A stretch of 40,088 nucleotides of DNA from CBDUBH01 sp965365345 (GTDB taxonomy: Bacteria; Bacteroidota; Ignavibacteria; Ignavibacteriales; SURF-24), in assembly GCA_965365345.1 (NCBI GenBank), contig CBDUBH010000022.1, positions 1-40,088 on the forward strand, written 5' to 3'. The stretch's first letter is position 1; each line of letters begins with the position of its first letter. A program made the position numbers and the translations under genes. The notes below the pieces were generated by a model. It saw only the letters and a program-made list of their open reading frames with translations. It made no database searches and had not been told where the DNA came from. Below are positions 1-9,938 of this stretch, in pieces.

Positions 1-131
1 AGATAACCGGGAAAAATTAATTTTTAAAAATATTTTATATAAAAAAAGTGCTGACTTGATTTTACTTCAACCGCACTGTTTATTTTAAAAGGGATTTTAA
101 TTTATTAAAATTTCAAATCGATTTTCATAAT

Positions 132-1613
132 TTAATTGAAGATATTTTTCCCGATCTCACACTCGAGGCACTTTCCTTTTGAACAAAAACTTCTGAAGAG
201 TTCTATCATTCCCTGCGAAGTTATGCTTTTTTTTATAGCCGAGTTAAGATCAAATGCTTCAGCAATTGAGCGGACAATTGTATTATCACTTTTCTGTTTG
301 AAATAAGAGTAGATTTTAACTGCCCTGTATGAGGTATTTTTCTGATTAAAAACATCCGAATATAAAGTTATAAAAGGAAGTACAACATTAACAATTATTT
401 CATCAGCCCGTGATACTCCTATAAAATAATTCAGATCATTGTTTGCTTTTTTATCAAATACGTAATGATCTTTCCAAAAACCTTCCGCATGTATAATAAA
501 TATTGATCTTAATTTATTTATAATTGCATCAAAATCTTTGTTATCTTCAAATGTTTTTATCAATTCAGCTATAAGATTTTCATTTAATATTTTGTGAATT
601 AAAATTGCTCCGCCTGCAATTCTGATCGTTGGAAAATTTTGGGGCCGTAATTTAAAAAAGTGCCAGCTTGTTTCTTCAATTTTTTCACCGTCATAAAAAG
701 AAAAATGATTTTGCCAGATTTCTTTTATTTCTTCAGCATAATTTTGTGATTCAATTTCCTTTAAATTTTCATGATTAGGTAAAATCCCTGAAATATTGAG
801 AAGTGCGGATTCAATTATTTTTGGATTTAACTCATTTGTTACGGATTTTAATAATTTTATATCAGCTAATTTTGCCAATTTCATCATGCAATCTTTATTT
901 TTAGAATAACCTAATGCTTCAAAAAGATATTCATAAAACAACTGCATCCATAAATCTTTCGAATGAAAGTCATGAAATGAAAATTCCCTTTTGTAAAATT
1001 CTTCCGTAAGTTCATATTTTATTACCGGCTCTTTAATGTGCAGCACTTTTAGGAAAGTTAATTCTTTAAGTCGGCTCAACATTTTTTCGCTTTTCTTTTT
1101 GAATCTTTCAATTCCTAAACTATTTATGAAATTTAATTTATCACGAAAAGAAATTGCGTTATTTTTTTTGTGGCATTTGATCTGATTAAGGCTGCTTTCA
1201 TCTTTATGTTTTTCCTGATTGGTAAATTCTTGAAGCGCGATTTTATTTATAAAATGTGAAAGATTTACAGTGGGAATTTTTCTGCCTTCCCTGTTAAAAA
1301 CAAAAGGCGTGTTGTGTGGATTTTTAAGAGCGATATGTAAAATTACTTTTGAGTAATGTTTATCGATATTGTGTCCATGCCGTTTCCAAAATGAAATTTC
1401 ATTATCAATTTCAATATCCCCGACGTAAATTATATTTCCTATTCTCACTCTGGCATTTTTGAAATCAGGACCGGCAAGATCAATATTTTCCTCACCCGGA
1501 TCCAAAACGGTAACATCAATACCTTCACATGTTTGAAGATCTTTATCGAATTTTTTTTCTTTCCATACGCGATAAAGAATACTTTCACTCGGATTTTCTT
1601 GAGTTATATGCAC
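132..1613 (-). CDS. DUF2851 family protein
   Basis: This 493-residue protein matches the DUF2851 family, which is common in Bacteroidota and relatives and has no known biochemical role. The N-terminal part carries the family's GPDF and GDIEI segments. The C-terminus has a cysteine cluster (CSKGKC at about 477-482 and another Cys at 485), which could bind a metal; this is inference. No signal peptide or membrane helix is visible, so it is probably cytoplasmic. The start is a GTG: the reverse strand reads AGAGGTG five bases before it, a good Shine-Dalgarno, and no in-frame ATG lies near. It is the last gene of the long minus-strand run, 38 bases after pyrF. Family assignment is fairly sure; function is unknown. 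Confidence 0.85.
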   Translation of the reverse strand: MHITQENPSESILYRVWKEKKFDKDLQTCEGIDVTVLDPGEENIDLAGPDFKNARVRIGNIIYVGDIEIDNEISFWKRHGHNIDKHYSKVILHIALKNPHNTPFVFNREGRKIPTVNLSHFINKIALQEFTNQEKHKDESSLNQIKCHKKNNAISFRDKLNFINSLGIERFKKKSEKMLSRLKELTFLKVLHIKEPVIKYELTEEFYKREFSFHDFHSKDLWMQLFYEYLFEALGYSKNKDCMMKLAKLADIKLLKSVTNELNPKIIESALLNISGILPNHENLKEIESQNYAEEIKEIWQNHFSFYDGEKIEETSWHFFKLRPQNFPTIRIAGGAILIHKILNENLIAELIKTFEDNKDFDAIINKLRSIFIIHAEGFWKDHYVFDKKANNDLNYFIGVSRADEIIVNVVLPFITLYSDVFNQKNTSYRAVKIYSYFKQKSDNTIVRSIAEAFDLNSAIKKSITSQGMIELFRSFCSKGKCLECEIGKNIFN

Positions 1614-1651
1614 TTGAACACCTCTTTAAATTAAGGTTGATCAAATAAATT

Positions 1652-2464
1652 TTATTCCCCTAAGCTAATCCTAACCCGGTCATTAAGATTTTTTATTTCA
1701 TTTTTAACAAAATTTCCAAAATTTATTCCGTCATTTATATAAATTAGTGAACGGCTTACATTAATCAAATAATTTTCTTTTTTATTTTTATTGAAAGTTT
1801 TTACAACATCTTCTAAACTGCCGCCTTGTGCGCCAACTCCGGGCAACAAAACCGGAAGATCATCAAAACGATCTATATTTTCTTCCAATTCCAAAGTATT
1901 AGTTGCTCCAAAAACAATTCCTAAATTTTTATTTTCATTCCATTTGTTAACTGTATCTATAACTTCCTGAAATAAATATTTGCCGTTTTCAAGTTTTAAT
2001 TTTTCAAAATCACTTGCGCCTTTATTTGAAGTTAAAGCCAGAACAAAGCTGATTTTATCTTTAAAATTTATAAAAGGTTCTAAAGAATCTAATCCCATAT
2101 AAGGATGAAGAGTTACGGCATCACAATTAAAATGTTCAAACGCGGAAATTGCGTACATTTCGCTTGTATTACCTATATCGCCTCTTTTTGCATCTCCAAT
2201 AATAAAAGCATCTTCGGGTATTAATTCAATAGTTTTTTTTAAACTTTCAAAACCTTTCAATCCTTCTTTTTCGTAAAAAGCAAAATTTATTTTATAAGAT
2301 GCTGCAAATTCGAATGTGTTTTCAATTATAATTTCGTTGAATTTTAAGATTGGATCTTTTTCATTTAAAAGATGTTGCGGGATTTTTTTAATATCTGTAT
2401 CTAAACCCACTGTAATATGTTTTTGCTGATTGATCTTTATCCGGAGTTTTTCTGCTGCTGTCAT
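1652..2464 (-). CDS. pyrF: Orotidine 5'-phosphate decarboxylase (type 2)
   Basis: PyrF decarboxylates OMP to UMP, the last step of de novo pyrimidine synthesis, in the cytoplasm. The catalytic motif DAKRGDIGNT is at residues 91-100, with Lys93 as the expected catalytic lysine. The phosphate-binding segment LLPGVGAQGG lies near residue 206. The length of 270 residues fits the longer type-2 (about 270 aa) subfamily rather than the roughly 235-residue E. coli type. The gene starts 5 bases after the dcd stop, so the two are almost certainly co-transcribed. Both act in pyrimidine nucleotide metabolism, which supports a functional link. Confidence 0.96.
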   Translation of the reverse strand: MTAAEKLRIKINQQKHITVGLDTDIKKIPQHLLNEKDPILKFNEIIIENTFEFAASYKINFAFYEKEGLKGFESLKKTIELIPEDAFIIGDAKRGDIGNTSEMYAISAFEHFNCDAVTLHPYMGLDSLEPFINFKDKISFVLALTSNKGASDFEKLKLENGKYLFQEVIDTVNKWNENKNLGIVFGATNTLELEENIDRFDDLPVLLPGVGAQGGSLEDVVKTFNKNKKENYLINVSRSLIYINDGINFGNFVKNEIKNLNDRVRISLGE

Positions 2465-2469
2465 AATTT

Positions 2470-3006
2470 TTATTTAAAATTTTTGAACATCATTGATTCT
2501 ACAGGCAAATTTGTACGAACGTTATATTTTGCGTTTTTCTTTTTATCGTAAGTATTTTCAATTTCGCCGCTGATCTCAAAATATATGATTTGTCCAACCG
2601 GCATTCCAGCATAAATTCTTACGGGCTGCTTTACAGAAATTTCCAAAGTCCAGGTGTTGCAAAATCCGGCATCGCCTTTCCCTGCAGTCGAATGAATATC
2701 TATTCCCAATCTTCCAACACTTGATTTGCCTTCAAGAAAAGGAACAAAATTTTTGGTTTCGGTATACTCTTCCGTTACTCCCAAATATAATTTGGAAGGT
2801 AGAAGTACAAATCCTTCTTCGGGAATTTCAAATACTTTTATTTTATTGTGTGATCTTGCATCGAGAATATCATCCTCATAAACAGCGAGGTGTTTTCCGA
2901 GATGTACATCATAACTATTTGTGCCGAGTGAATCGCGGTCAAAAGGATCAATTACTATATTTCCTTTTCCAATTTCTTCAAGAATTTTCTTATCGGTTAG
3001 GATCAT
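2470..3006 (-). CDS. dcd: dCTP deaminase
   Basis: Dcd deaminates dCTP to dUTP, feeding dTMP synthesis. The 178-residue protein has the family motif GKSSVGRLG at 93-101, whose Ser and Arg bind the substrate. It also has GDAGFCNTWTLE at 111-122, where Glu122 corresponds to the catalytic Glu of the family. It belongs to the trimeric dUTPase-like fold superfamily. Some relatives are bifunctional dCTP deaminase/dUTPases, and sequence reading alone does not rule that out. It lies between rodA (2-base gap) and pyrF (5-base gap), so it is translated from the same message as the cell-shape genes. Confidence 0.94.
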   Translation of the reverse strand: MILTDKKILEEIGKGNIVIDPFDRDSLGTNSYDVHLGKHLAVYEDDILDARSHNKIKVFEIPEEGFVLLPSKLYLGVTEEYTETKNFVPFLEGKSSVGRLGIDIHSTAGKGDAGFCNTWTLEISVKQPVRIYAGMPVGQIIYFEISGEIENTYDKKKNAKYNVRTNLPVESMMFKNFK

Positions 3007-3008
3007 AT

Positions 3009-4250
3009 TTATTTTTTATTTCTGTAAATATTTACGACTATTCCCATTAAAAATACATTTACCAGTAAAGAACTTCCGCCGTAACTAACAAACGGTAACG
3101 GAACCCCGATAACAGGCATAATTCCTACTGTCATTCCAATATTTATAATAAAGTGAACAAATAATAATGCAAATATTCCAACAACTATCATACTTGCGAA
3201 TTCGTTACGTTCACGAATTGATGAGGCAAGTTTTAATAAACGCAAAAATATTATCAAAAACAAACTTATTGTGATAACGCTTCCAATAAATCCGAATTCT
3301 TCACCAATAACACAAAAAATAAAATCGGTCCATTGTTCAGGAATATATTGAAGTTGAGTTTGATTTCCGTTTAAAAATCCTTTGCCTAAAAATCCACCTG
3401 AACCTATCGCAACTTTTGCTTGAATTGCATTATAACCGGCACCTAAAGGATCAGCGTATGGATCTAAAAATGAATCTATTCTTTTTTGCTGATGCGGTTT
3501 TAAAGCTTTATAAAAGAAATCAAAGAAAAAGCCCGCACCAACATTCATCACAAAAACAAAAGAACTTATTAGTATTCCTTTTTTGAAAGAGATTAATACT
3601 AAAAGAATTATTATTAATACTGTTCCGAAGACATAATAACCAAACATAAAAGAAAGCACAGAAAACAATGGACTTATAAAAAAGAATATCAAAAATAAGC
3701 TTAAACCTTTCCAATAGAGCATTACTGTGATTATGAAAAGAAAAACGAGTGAAGTTCCCATATCCGGTTCGAGTAAAATTAAAGCTACAGGTACAAATCC
3801 AATTGCAAGGGCTACTAGTTTATCGCCTAAATTATCAAGATTTGTTTTTTCACGACCGAGATAACTTGCTAAAAGTAAAATTGTTCCGATTTTTGCAAAT
3901 TCTGATGGTTGAAATCCTACAGGTCCTAAATCAAGCCAGCTTTTTGCACCATAAACTGTTTTTCCCATAAACATTACGGCAACCAAAAGAACTAATGAAA
4001 ACAGATATGCCGGAATAGCTAAATAATGAAACGTTCTTGAATGCAAAAAGAAAGTAATAAAAAAGATAATGAATGAACCTACAACCCAAAAAAGCTGTTT
4101 TGCAAAGTTTCCGCCGGCAGTTGGATGATTTAAAGTAGAGCTGTATATTGCTGTAAGTCCGATTATAACCAACAAGGAAATTGCAGAGAATAATACAAAA
4201 TCAAATTTTATTTCATTGCTTGAACTAATTCGCGTTTGAGATCCTAACAA
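3009..4250 (-). CDS. rodA: Rod shape-determining protein RodA (SEDS peptidoglycan polymerase)
   Basis: RodA is the SEDS-family glycosyltransferase that polymerises lipid II in the elongasome, working with PBP2. The 413-residue protein is polytopic, with about ten hydrophobic helices. It holds the family's large loop motifs, such as KVAIGSGGFLGKG and QLQYIPEQWTDFIF, and a C-terminal PLPFVSYGGSS. The start is a TTG at 4250: no ATG occurs before the first helix, and GAGGG sits 7 bases upstream. The gene overlaps the end of mrdA by 26 bases, so translation of the PBP2/RodA pair is probably coupled. Family is certain; the exact start is likely. Confidence 0.95.
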   Translation of the reverse strand: MLGSQTRISSSNEIKFDFVLFSAISLLVIIGLTAIYSSTLNHPTAGGNFAKQLFWVVGSFIIFFITFFLHSRTFHYLAIPAYLFSLVLLVAVMFMGKTVYGAKSWLDLGPVGFQPSEFAKIGTILLLASYLGREKTNLDNLGDKLVALAIGFVPVALILLEPDMGTSLVFLFIITVMLYWKGLSLFLIFFFISPLFSVLSFMFGYYVFGTVLIIILLVLISFKKGILISSFVFVMNVGAGFFFDFFYKALKPHQQKRIDSFLDPYADPLGAGYNAIQAKVAIGSGGFLGKGFLNGNQTQLQYIPEQWTDFIFCVIGEEFGFIGSVITISLFLIIFLRLLKLASSIRERNEFASMIVVGIFALLFVHFIINIGMTVGIMPVIGVPLPFVSYGGSSLLVNVFLMGIVVNIYRNKK

Positions 4251-6057
4251 TTTTACCCTCTAAATTCTTTTTTTTTTCAATATTTTGTTCATTATATTCA
4301 GGGAAATTTTTCATATATTCTTTAATAACATCTCTTGCTATTGGCGCTGCGTGAGTTCCACCATAACCAACATTTTCAACTAAAACAGCAATTGCAATTT
4401 TCGGATTTTCATAAGGAGCAAATGCCACGAACCAAGCATGGTCTTTCCCATGAGGATTTTGGGATGTTCCGGTTTTTCCTGCCATTGTTACATTTGGTAA
4501 TTTGGCAGATCTTGCGGTACCGGCACCATGAATAACTTTAAACATTCCTTCTTTTACAACATCGAATGTTTTTTGACTTATTTTTGTATCTATATCCTCA
4601 AACTTGAATGGAACAATTTTTTTTGTTTGAGAATCCAGATATCCTTTAACCATGTGAGGTTTTTTCGATTTTCCGTTGTTTGCAATTAAAGCTGTATATT
4701 GTGCTAGTTGTGTTGGCGTTACACTAAGTTCACCCTGACCGATTCCAAGACTTACAATAAAACCTTTTGTCCAGCCGTTTTTGCCATATCTTTTATTGTA
4801 CCATTCGGTATTTGGTAAAATTCCCTGTCGTTCTTCGGTTATATCTAATCCTGTTTTTTGCCCGAATCCGAATCTTCTTCCGTAATCTGACCAGACTTCC
4901 AAGCCCATTTTCATAATTAATGAATAGTAAAATGTGTTACATGATTTTTCAATCGATGTAATTACGTCAATTGGTCCATGTGAACCGCCATGGCATTTAA
5001 AGAATCTTCCGAAATGATATCCACCGGCACAATGGATTCTTGATTCGGGCGTAATAATTCCTTCTTCCAGTGCGGCAATTGCACCTAACATTTTGTATGT
5101 AGAACCGGGAGGATAAATTGAAAGCGTTGCTCTGTTGAATAAAGGTTTATCCGGATCAGTATTTAACTGCCTCCAAATTTCTTTTGGTGTGACGGTTGTA
5201 AAATGCCGTAAATCATATTGAGGTGAAGAAACAAAAGCCAGCACTTCCCCTGTAGAAGGTTCAATTGCAACCAGAGCACCTTTTTTTCCGATAAAAGCTT
5301 TTTCGGCAACTCTTTGAGCTCCTGCATCAATAGTTAAAACAAGATCTTCGCCTTTGATGGAATTTATGTCCAATTCACCGTTTTTATATCTGCCAATTTC
5401 TTTTCTCTTTGAATCAACCAGCACATATTTCACGCCTTTAGTTCCGCGCAAATATTTTTCGTAAGTTTTTTCAACCCCGTTATTTCCAATAAAATCACCC
5501 ATATTGTAATAAGCATCTTCTTCAAGTTGTCTTCTTGAAACTTCTTTAATATATCCAAACATATGGGAAGCTATAATGCTGTCAGGATATTCTCTTTCCA
5601 TTTCAACTTGAAAATTTACGCCGGGCAATTTGTCACGGTTTTCCTCGATCCAGGCGATCATATCAAAACTGATATCGCGTTTAATTCTGACCGGAACAAA
5701 TTTGGAATATTTCTTATTTAAATTAAGGATTTTACCGATATAACCAGAATCAACACCAAGAACCGTTTCAATTATTGTATCGTATTTTCTTTGATAATTT
5801 GATGGAGTGATAAATACAGTATAAGAAGGTTTATTTCCAACTACAACTTTAAGATTTCTATCTAAAAAAGCGCCGCGTAACGGAGATTGAACTAATCCTT
5901 TAATACTGTTTTCGGCGGATTTTACATCATAAAACTTTTGATTTAGAATTTGCATTCTGAACAATTGTAGCACAATAAGAGTAAAAAAGCCGATAACAAC
6001 AGTAAAAAGTAAAGTTCTTTTTAAATCACTGCTTGAAAATATATTTTTAATCGTCAT
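4225..6057 (-). CDS. mrdA: Penicillin-binding protein 2 (elongasome transpeptidase)
   Basis: MrdA (PBP2) cross-links peptidoglycan during lateral wall growth and pairs with RodA. The 610-residue protein has an N-terminal membrane anchor (about 15-35), a PBP dimerisation/pedestal region, and a transpeptidase domain with all three active-site motifs: STYK with Ser319, SCN at 372-374 and KTG at 528-530. The length is typical of class B PBPs. The start codon overlaps the mreD stop as ATGA, and its 3' end overlaps rodA by 26 bases. The order mreB-mreC-mreD-mrdA-rodA is the classic one. Confidence 0.96.
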   Translation of the reverse strand: MTIKNIFSSSDLKRTLLFTVVIGFFTLIVLQLFRMQILNQKFYDVKSAENSIKGLVQSPLRGAFLDRNLKVVVGNKPSYTVFITPSNYQRKYDTIIETVLGVDSGYIGKILNLNKKYSKFVPVRIKRDISFDMIAWIEENRDKLPGVNFQVEMEREYPDSIIASHMFGYIKEVSRRQLEEDAYYNMGDFIGNNGVEKTYEKYLRGTKGVKYVLVDSKRKEIGRYKNGELDINSIKGEDLVLTIDAGAQRVAEKAFIGKKGALVAIEPSTGEVLAFVSSPQYDLRHFTTVTPKEIWRQLNTDPDKPLFNRATLSIYPPGSTYKMLGAIAALEEGIITPESRIHCAGGYHFGRFFKCHGGSHGPIDVITSIEKSCNTFYYSLIMKMGLEVWSDYGRRFGFGQKTGLDITEERQGILPNTEWYNKRYGKNGWTKGFIVSLGIGQGELSVTPTQLAQYTALIANNGKSKKPHMVKGYLDSQTKKIVPFKFEDIDTKISQKTFDVVKEGMFKVIHGAGTARSAKLPNVTMAGKTGTSQNPHGKDHAWFVAFAPYENPKIAIAVLVENVGYGGTHAAPIARDVIKEYMKNFPEYNEQNIEKKKNLEGKIVRISNAN

Positions 6058-6542
6058 GTTGCCATCTTTTTCGGTGCAAAAATCATCATCGGCAATGCTA
6101 AAATTGCCGTATAAAATCCCGGAATTATTCCTTGATTAAAAACCAAACTGAATAAATTTGTATTTAGTTCAGAAGTCGTAAAAAATGAATAAACAATTGA
6201 ATCTATAGTTCCAATCAAAAAAACGATCAAAAGGAACATATAAGAAGAAAGATATTGATCCATTTTATTTTCATTACTAAAATAACCGGCAAAAAATCCG
6301 CTTAATGCTTTTGAAAACATCATGCTTCCGATTATTCCTCCCGAAATTATATCAAATAATAAGCCAAAAAGGGCACCTAAGATCGTTCCGTGAATTTGAC
6401 CCATCCTGATTGAATAATAAACAAGAAGGATTAAAATCAGATCGGGCACAACTTGATTAAACCTGATAAAAGGTAGAACAGTTAGTTGAATAATAGCCAA
6501 CGGTATAAAAATTAATAGGGCATAAAAATATTCAGAGCGCAT
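6054..6542 (-). CDS. mreD: Rod shape-determining protein MreD
   Basis: MreD is a small polytopic inner-membrane protein of the elongasome, linking MreC with MreB and the PBP2/RodA pair. I start it at the ATG at 6542 (MRSEYFYA), giving 162 residues, the usual size. The open frame extends upstream to 6638, but that would overlap mreC by 89 bases and add a basic stretch not expected in MreD. The chosen start is 7 bases after the mreC TGA. Around five hydrophobic segments are visible. MreD is poorly conserved in sequence, so identification rests on topology plus position between mreC and mrdA. Confidence 0.9.
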   Translation of the reverse strand: MRSEYFYALLIFIPLAIIQLTVLPFIRFNQVVPDLILILLVYYSIRMGQIHGTILGALFGLLFDIISGGIIGSMMFSKALSGFFAGYFSNENKMDQYLSSYMFLLIVFLIGTIDSIVYSFFTTSELNTNLFSLVFNQGIIPGFYTAILALPMMIFAPKKMAT

Positions 6543-6549
6543 AAGTTTC

Positions 6550-7377
6550 TCATTTAAGAAGATTAAGTTCCAGGCCTTTTTTCTGAACGCTGGGAATAAT
6601 TTGAACAATAAAAACGTGTTCAACTTTTGTAAAATCAACCAAAGGTTTTACAGTGATGTTATTAAAAATGCCGGTTTTATCCCGGGTGCCACCCAGAATT
6701 TCACCTACCGGAATATTTGGTGGGAATTTTGTACTGAAATCTGATGTTATTACAATATCACCGATTTCCATATCATAAGTTTTCGGAACATTCCTGATAA
6801 TTAATTCCGTACCGTTCCATTCAATTATACCATCAAATCTGCTACGCTGATTTTTAACGGCAAATTTTAATTCCCGGTTATTTAAAGTGCGAACAATTGA
6901 AAAATTCTTTTCGGTAAGAAAAACTATTCCTATCAAACCTTTATTGTTAATTACAGGCATTCCTATTTTAACATTATCATCAGAACCCGCATTTATGATA
7001 AAATTTCCTTGAGTTGAAGAGACGTATTTTGATACAATTCTTGCAGGAACTAAAGGATAATTTGATGAATCCCGGTAATTAATCAAACTTTTTAATTCTT
7101 CGTTTTGAATTCCATGCTCCCTAAGTTGATTAACCTGGAGCATCAATCTTGCGTTTTCTTCACGAAGTTTTTGAACTTCAAAACTTGTTTGAAATGGTTC
7201 GTATAATTTTGTAACGGCGCTTGTAAGATAGGCAAAAGTCCCAAATGCCGTTGTTTTTACGGTTTTTACTTCTTTACTTTGACTAAACGAAACTAAAACC
7301 AATGCAATTATTAGAATAATGCTTAAAATGATGTATTCTTTATAATTGTTCCAAATCCTAACTAAAATTGCCAACAT
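6550..7377 (-). CDS. mreC: Rod shape-determining protein MreC
   Basis: MreC is a periplasmic scaffold with one N-terminal membrane helix that organises the cell elongation machinery. The 275-residue sequence shows a helix at about 13-32, a coiled-coil region at about 60-95 and the beta-barrel periplasmic domain with family segments such as NAGSDDNVKIGMPV and ITSDFSTKFPPNIPVGE. The start codon overlaps the mreB stop (TAATG). The size is normal for the family. Confidence 0.95.
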   Translation of the reverse strand: MLAILVRIWNNYKEYIILSIILIIALVLVSFSQSKEVKTVKTTAFGTFAYLTSAVTKLYEPFQTSFEVQKLREENARLMLQVNQLREHGIQNEELKSLINYRDSSNYPLVPARIVSKYVSSTQGNFIINAGSDDNVKIGMPVINNKGLIGIVFLTEKNFSIVRTLNNRELKFAVKNQRSRFDGIIEWNGTELIIRNVPKTYDMEIGDIVITSDFSTKFPPNIPVGEILGGTRDKTGIFNNITVKPLVDFTKVEHVFIVQIIPSVQKKGLELNLLK

Positions 7378-8402
7378 TAATATCTTCTGTTACGAATAAA
7401 TACTTTTGAATATCTGTTTAAATTATCTATTGCTTTTCCTGCTCCGCGAACAACTGCCGTTAGAGGATCTTCTGCAATGTGAACCGGTAGATTTGTTTCC
7501 ATTCTGATTCTTTCGTCAATTCCTTTAAGTAATGCTCCGCCGCCTGTTATCATAACTCCGCGATCCAAAATATCAGCTGAAAGTTCAGGTGGAGTTCTTT
7601 CCAAAGATTGTTTTACCGCCTCAACAATTTGAGAAATATTTTCGTTCAAAGCTTCACGGATTTCTACTGAGCTTACTTCTGCAGTTTTAGGAACACCGCC
7701 AACCAAATCTCTACCTTTAACTTGAACTGTTATTTCTTCTTTCAATGGAACAGCGCTACCGACTTCGCATTTTATTGCTTCAGCAGTCCTCTCTCCTATT
7801 AAAAGATTGTGATTTTTCTTGAAAAACTGCATAATTGCGTTGTTCATTTCATCGCCGGCAATCCGGATTGATTCTTCATTTACGATTCCTGAAAGTGCAA
7901 TTACAGCAATTTCTGTTGTTCCGCCGCCAATATCAATTATCATACTTCCAACCGGCGCTTCAACGTCAATCCCGATTCCAATTGCTGCGGCCATGGGTTC
8001 AGCTATCAAGTGAACTTCTTTTGCGCCCGCGTGCTCCGCGCTATCACGAACTGCTCTTTTTTCAACTTCAGTAACACCGCTTGGAACCGCTACAACAATT
8101 CTCCTGCTTGAAATTGGACCACCACTAACTTTTTTAATAAATGCCTTGATCATTCCTTCGGCAATTTCAAAATCAGCTATAACCCCATCGCGCATTGGTC
8201 TTGTAACACGAATTTCCTTGTGCTCCCTGCCCTGCATTTCTTTTGCTTTATTGCCGAGCGCAAGGATTTTTTTTGAATTTCTGTCATAAGCCACTATTGA
8301 AGGTTCATTGAGAACAATTCCTTTACCTTTTAAATATATCAAGGTGTTTGCTGTTCCCAGATCCATTGCAATATCAGTAGAAAAAAAATCGAAAAGACCC
8401 AT
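7377..8402 (-). CDS. mreB: Rod shape-determining protein MreB (bacterial actin)
   Basis: MreB is the actin homologue that forms membrane-associated filaments and guides lateral wall synthesis. The 341-residue protein shows the actin-fold motifs: phosphate-1 DLGTANTLIY near residue 16, phosphate-2 IDIGGGTTEIAV and the adenosine motif MITGGGALLKG. An N-terminal MGLFDFF stretch fits membrane association. It is the first gene of the mreBCD-mrdA-rodA set and follows purH after only 8 bases, so its transcription probably depends on a promoter upstream of purN or inside the pur genes. Confidence 0.98.
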   Translation of the reverse strand: MGLFDFFSTDIAMDLGTANTLIYLKGKGIVLNEPSIVAYDRNSKKILALGNKAKEMQGREHKEIRVTRPMRDGVIADFEIAEGMIKAFIKKVSGGPISSRRIVVAVPSGVTEVEKRAVRDSAEHAGAKEVHLIAEPMAAAIGIGIDVEAPVGSMIIDIGGGTTEIAVIALSGIVNEESIRIAGDEMNNAIMQFFKKNHNLLIGERTAEAIKCEVGSAVPLKEEITVQVKGRDLVGGVPKTAEVSSVEIREALNENISQIVEAVKQSLERTPPELSADILDRGVMITGGGALLKGIDERIRMETNLPVHIAEDPLTAVVRGAGKAIDNLNRYSKVFIRNRRY

Positions 8403-8410
8403 ATTTCCTC

Positions 8411-9928
8411 TTAATGCTTAAAATTTCTTATTCCGGTAAATACCATTGCAACATTATTTTCGTTTGCTGCTGCAATTACTTCTTCATCACGAACCGAGCC
8501 GCCTGGCTGAATAACCGCTTTTGCGCCGGCTTTTGCTATTTCAATTAATCCATCTGCAAACGGAAAAAAAGCATCCGACGCCGCAACCGAGTTTTCTAGA
8601 TTATGACCATGCTCTTTTGCCTTCATAACAGCTATCTTTACAGAATCCAATCTTGACATTTGTCCGGCCCCGGTTCCGAGTATCATCTTATCTTTAGCAA
8701 AAACTATTCCATTTGATTTTGTATGTTTGCAAATTACCCAGGCAAACTTCAAATCTTCAAATATTTCATCAGGAATTTCACTTTTTGTTACTAATTTCAA
8801 ATCTTCCTTTTTAATTTCAGAAAAATCTTTTTCCTGAACCAAAATTCCACCGGGAATATTTTTAAATTGAAATTTCTCTTCCTTTAAAGATTTTATTTTT
8901 TTTACAATTCTTCTGTTCTTTTTTTGTTTCAAGACTTCAATTGCATCTTCATCAAAATCTTCAGCGACAATAATTTCTAGAAATATTTCATTCAATTTTT
9001 CCGCAAGTTTCAGATCAACTTTTCCATTAAAAGCAACAATTCCGCCAAAAGCCGAAACCGGGTCGCTCGAAAGAGCTTTTGTGTACGCTTCCAGTAAATC
9101 TTTTCCAACTGCTGCACCGCAAGGATTTGTGTGTTTTATAATCGCGCATGAAGTCTGCGGTAAATCTTCAATCAATTCGACTGAAGCAACGAGATCAATT
9201 GTATTATTATACGAAATTTCTTTACCCTGCAAAATTTCAAAATATTTATCAAAATTTCCGTAAACGAAAGCTTTTTGATGCGGATTTTCGCCGTAACGTA
9301 AAGTTTGTTTCAAAGGAAAATTAATTCTGAAAAAATCATTGTCAGTTTTGAATTCCTTTTCAAGATAGTTTGCAATTAAAGTATCGTAAAAAGATGTGTA
9401 CGAAAATGCTTTGGCCGCAAGTTTTGATCTTGTTTCAATTGAAATTTCACCTTGCTTTAATTCTTCAAGGAATTTAAAATATTGTGAAGGATCTGTTAAA
9501 ACTGAAACATATTGATAATTTTTTGCAGCCGCGCGAATTAAACTCGGACCGCCAATATCTATATTTTCAATTTTTTCTTCAAGTGATATATCATCACGAT
9601 CAACAACTTTCGGGAATGGATATAAATTTACACAAACTATATCGATCGGTAAAATTTGATTTTCTTCTGCCTGCTTAATATCGGTTTCAAATTCACGACG
9701 CATTAAAATTCCACCGAATATTTTCGGATTCAAAGTTTTTACCCTGCCGGAAAATATTTCTGGAAAACCGGTATAATCTTTAATTTCGGTGCAAGAGATT
9801 TCATTTTCGAAAAGTTGTTTTGCGCTGTTTCCGGTAGCCAGGATTTCATAACCGAGCGAGTTTAATTCCCTGCAAAACTCGATCATTCCGCTTTTATCGG
9901 AAACGCTTACAATTGCATATTTTTTCAA
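8411..9928 (-). CDS. purH: Bifunctional AICAR transformylase/IMP cyclohydrolase
   Basis: PurH carries out the last two steps of de novo IMP synthesis. The N-terminal MGS-like cyclohydrolase domain has SVSDKSGMIEF and the GGPSLIRAAAKN segment. The C-terminal transformylase domain has the catalytic KHTNPCGAAVG motif and ends with IQPGGSVRDEEVI and TGIRNFKH. At 505 residues it is full length. It follows purN by 10 bases and precedes mreB by 8, linking purine synthesis with the cell-shape genes on one transcript. Confidence 0.97.
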   Translation of the reverse strand: MKKYAIVSVSDKSGMIEFCRELNSLGYEILATGNSAKQLFENEISCTEIKDYTGFPEIFSGRVKTLNPKIFGGILMRREFETDIKQAEENQILPIDIVCVNLYPFPKVVDRDDISLEEKIENIDIGGPSLIRAAAKNYQYVSVLTDPSQYFKFLEELKQGEISIETRSKLAAKAFSYTSFYDTLIANYLEKEFKTDNDFFRINFPLKQTLRYGENPHQKAFVYGNFDKYFEILQGKEISYNNTIDLVASVELIEDLPQTSCAIIKHTNPCGAAVGKDLLEAYTKALSSDPVSAFGGIVAFNGKVDLKLAEKLNEIFLEIIVAEDFDEDAIEVLKQKKNRRIVKKIKSLKEEKFQFKNIPGGILVQEKDFSEIKKEDLKLVTKSEIPDEIFEDLKFAWVICKHTKSNGIVFAKDKMILGTGAGQMSRLDSVKIAVMKAKEHGHNLENSVAASDAFFPFADGLIEIAKAGAKAVIQPGGSVRDEEVIAAANENNVAMVFTGIRNFKH

Positions 9929-9938
9929 AATCTCTCCG

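Noticed and set aside
1..131. Gene fragment at the left edge
   Set aside because: All frames are broken within a few codons and nothing recognisable is coded; it appears to be the intergenic end beyond DUF2851.
6054..6638. mreD starting at 6638
   Set aside because: This would overlap mreC by 89 bases; the ATG at 6542 is 7 bases after the mreC stop and gives a normal-sized MreD.
7819..8074. Open frames on the plus strand opposite mreB
   Set aside because: They are antisense shadows of a strongly conserved gene, without ribosome sites or recognisable protein features.
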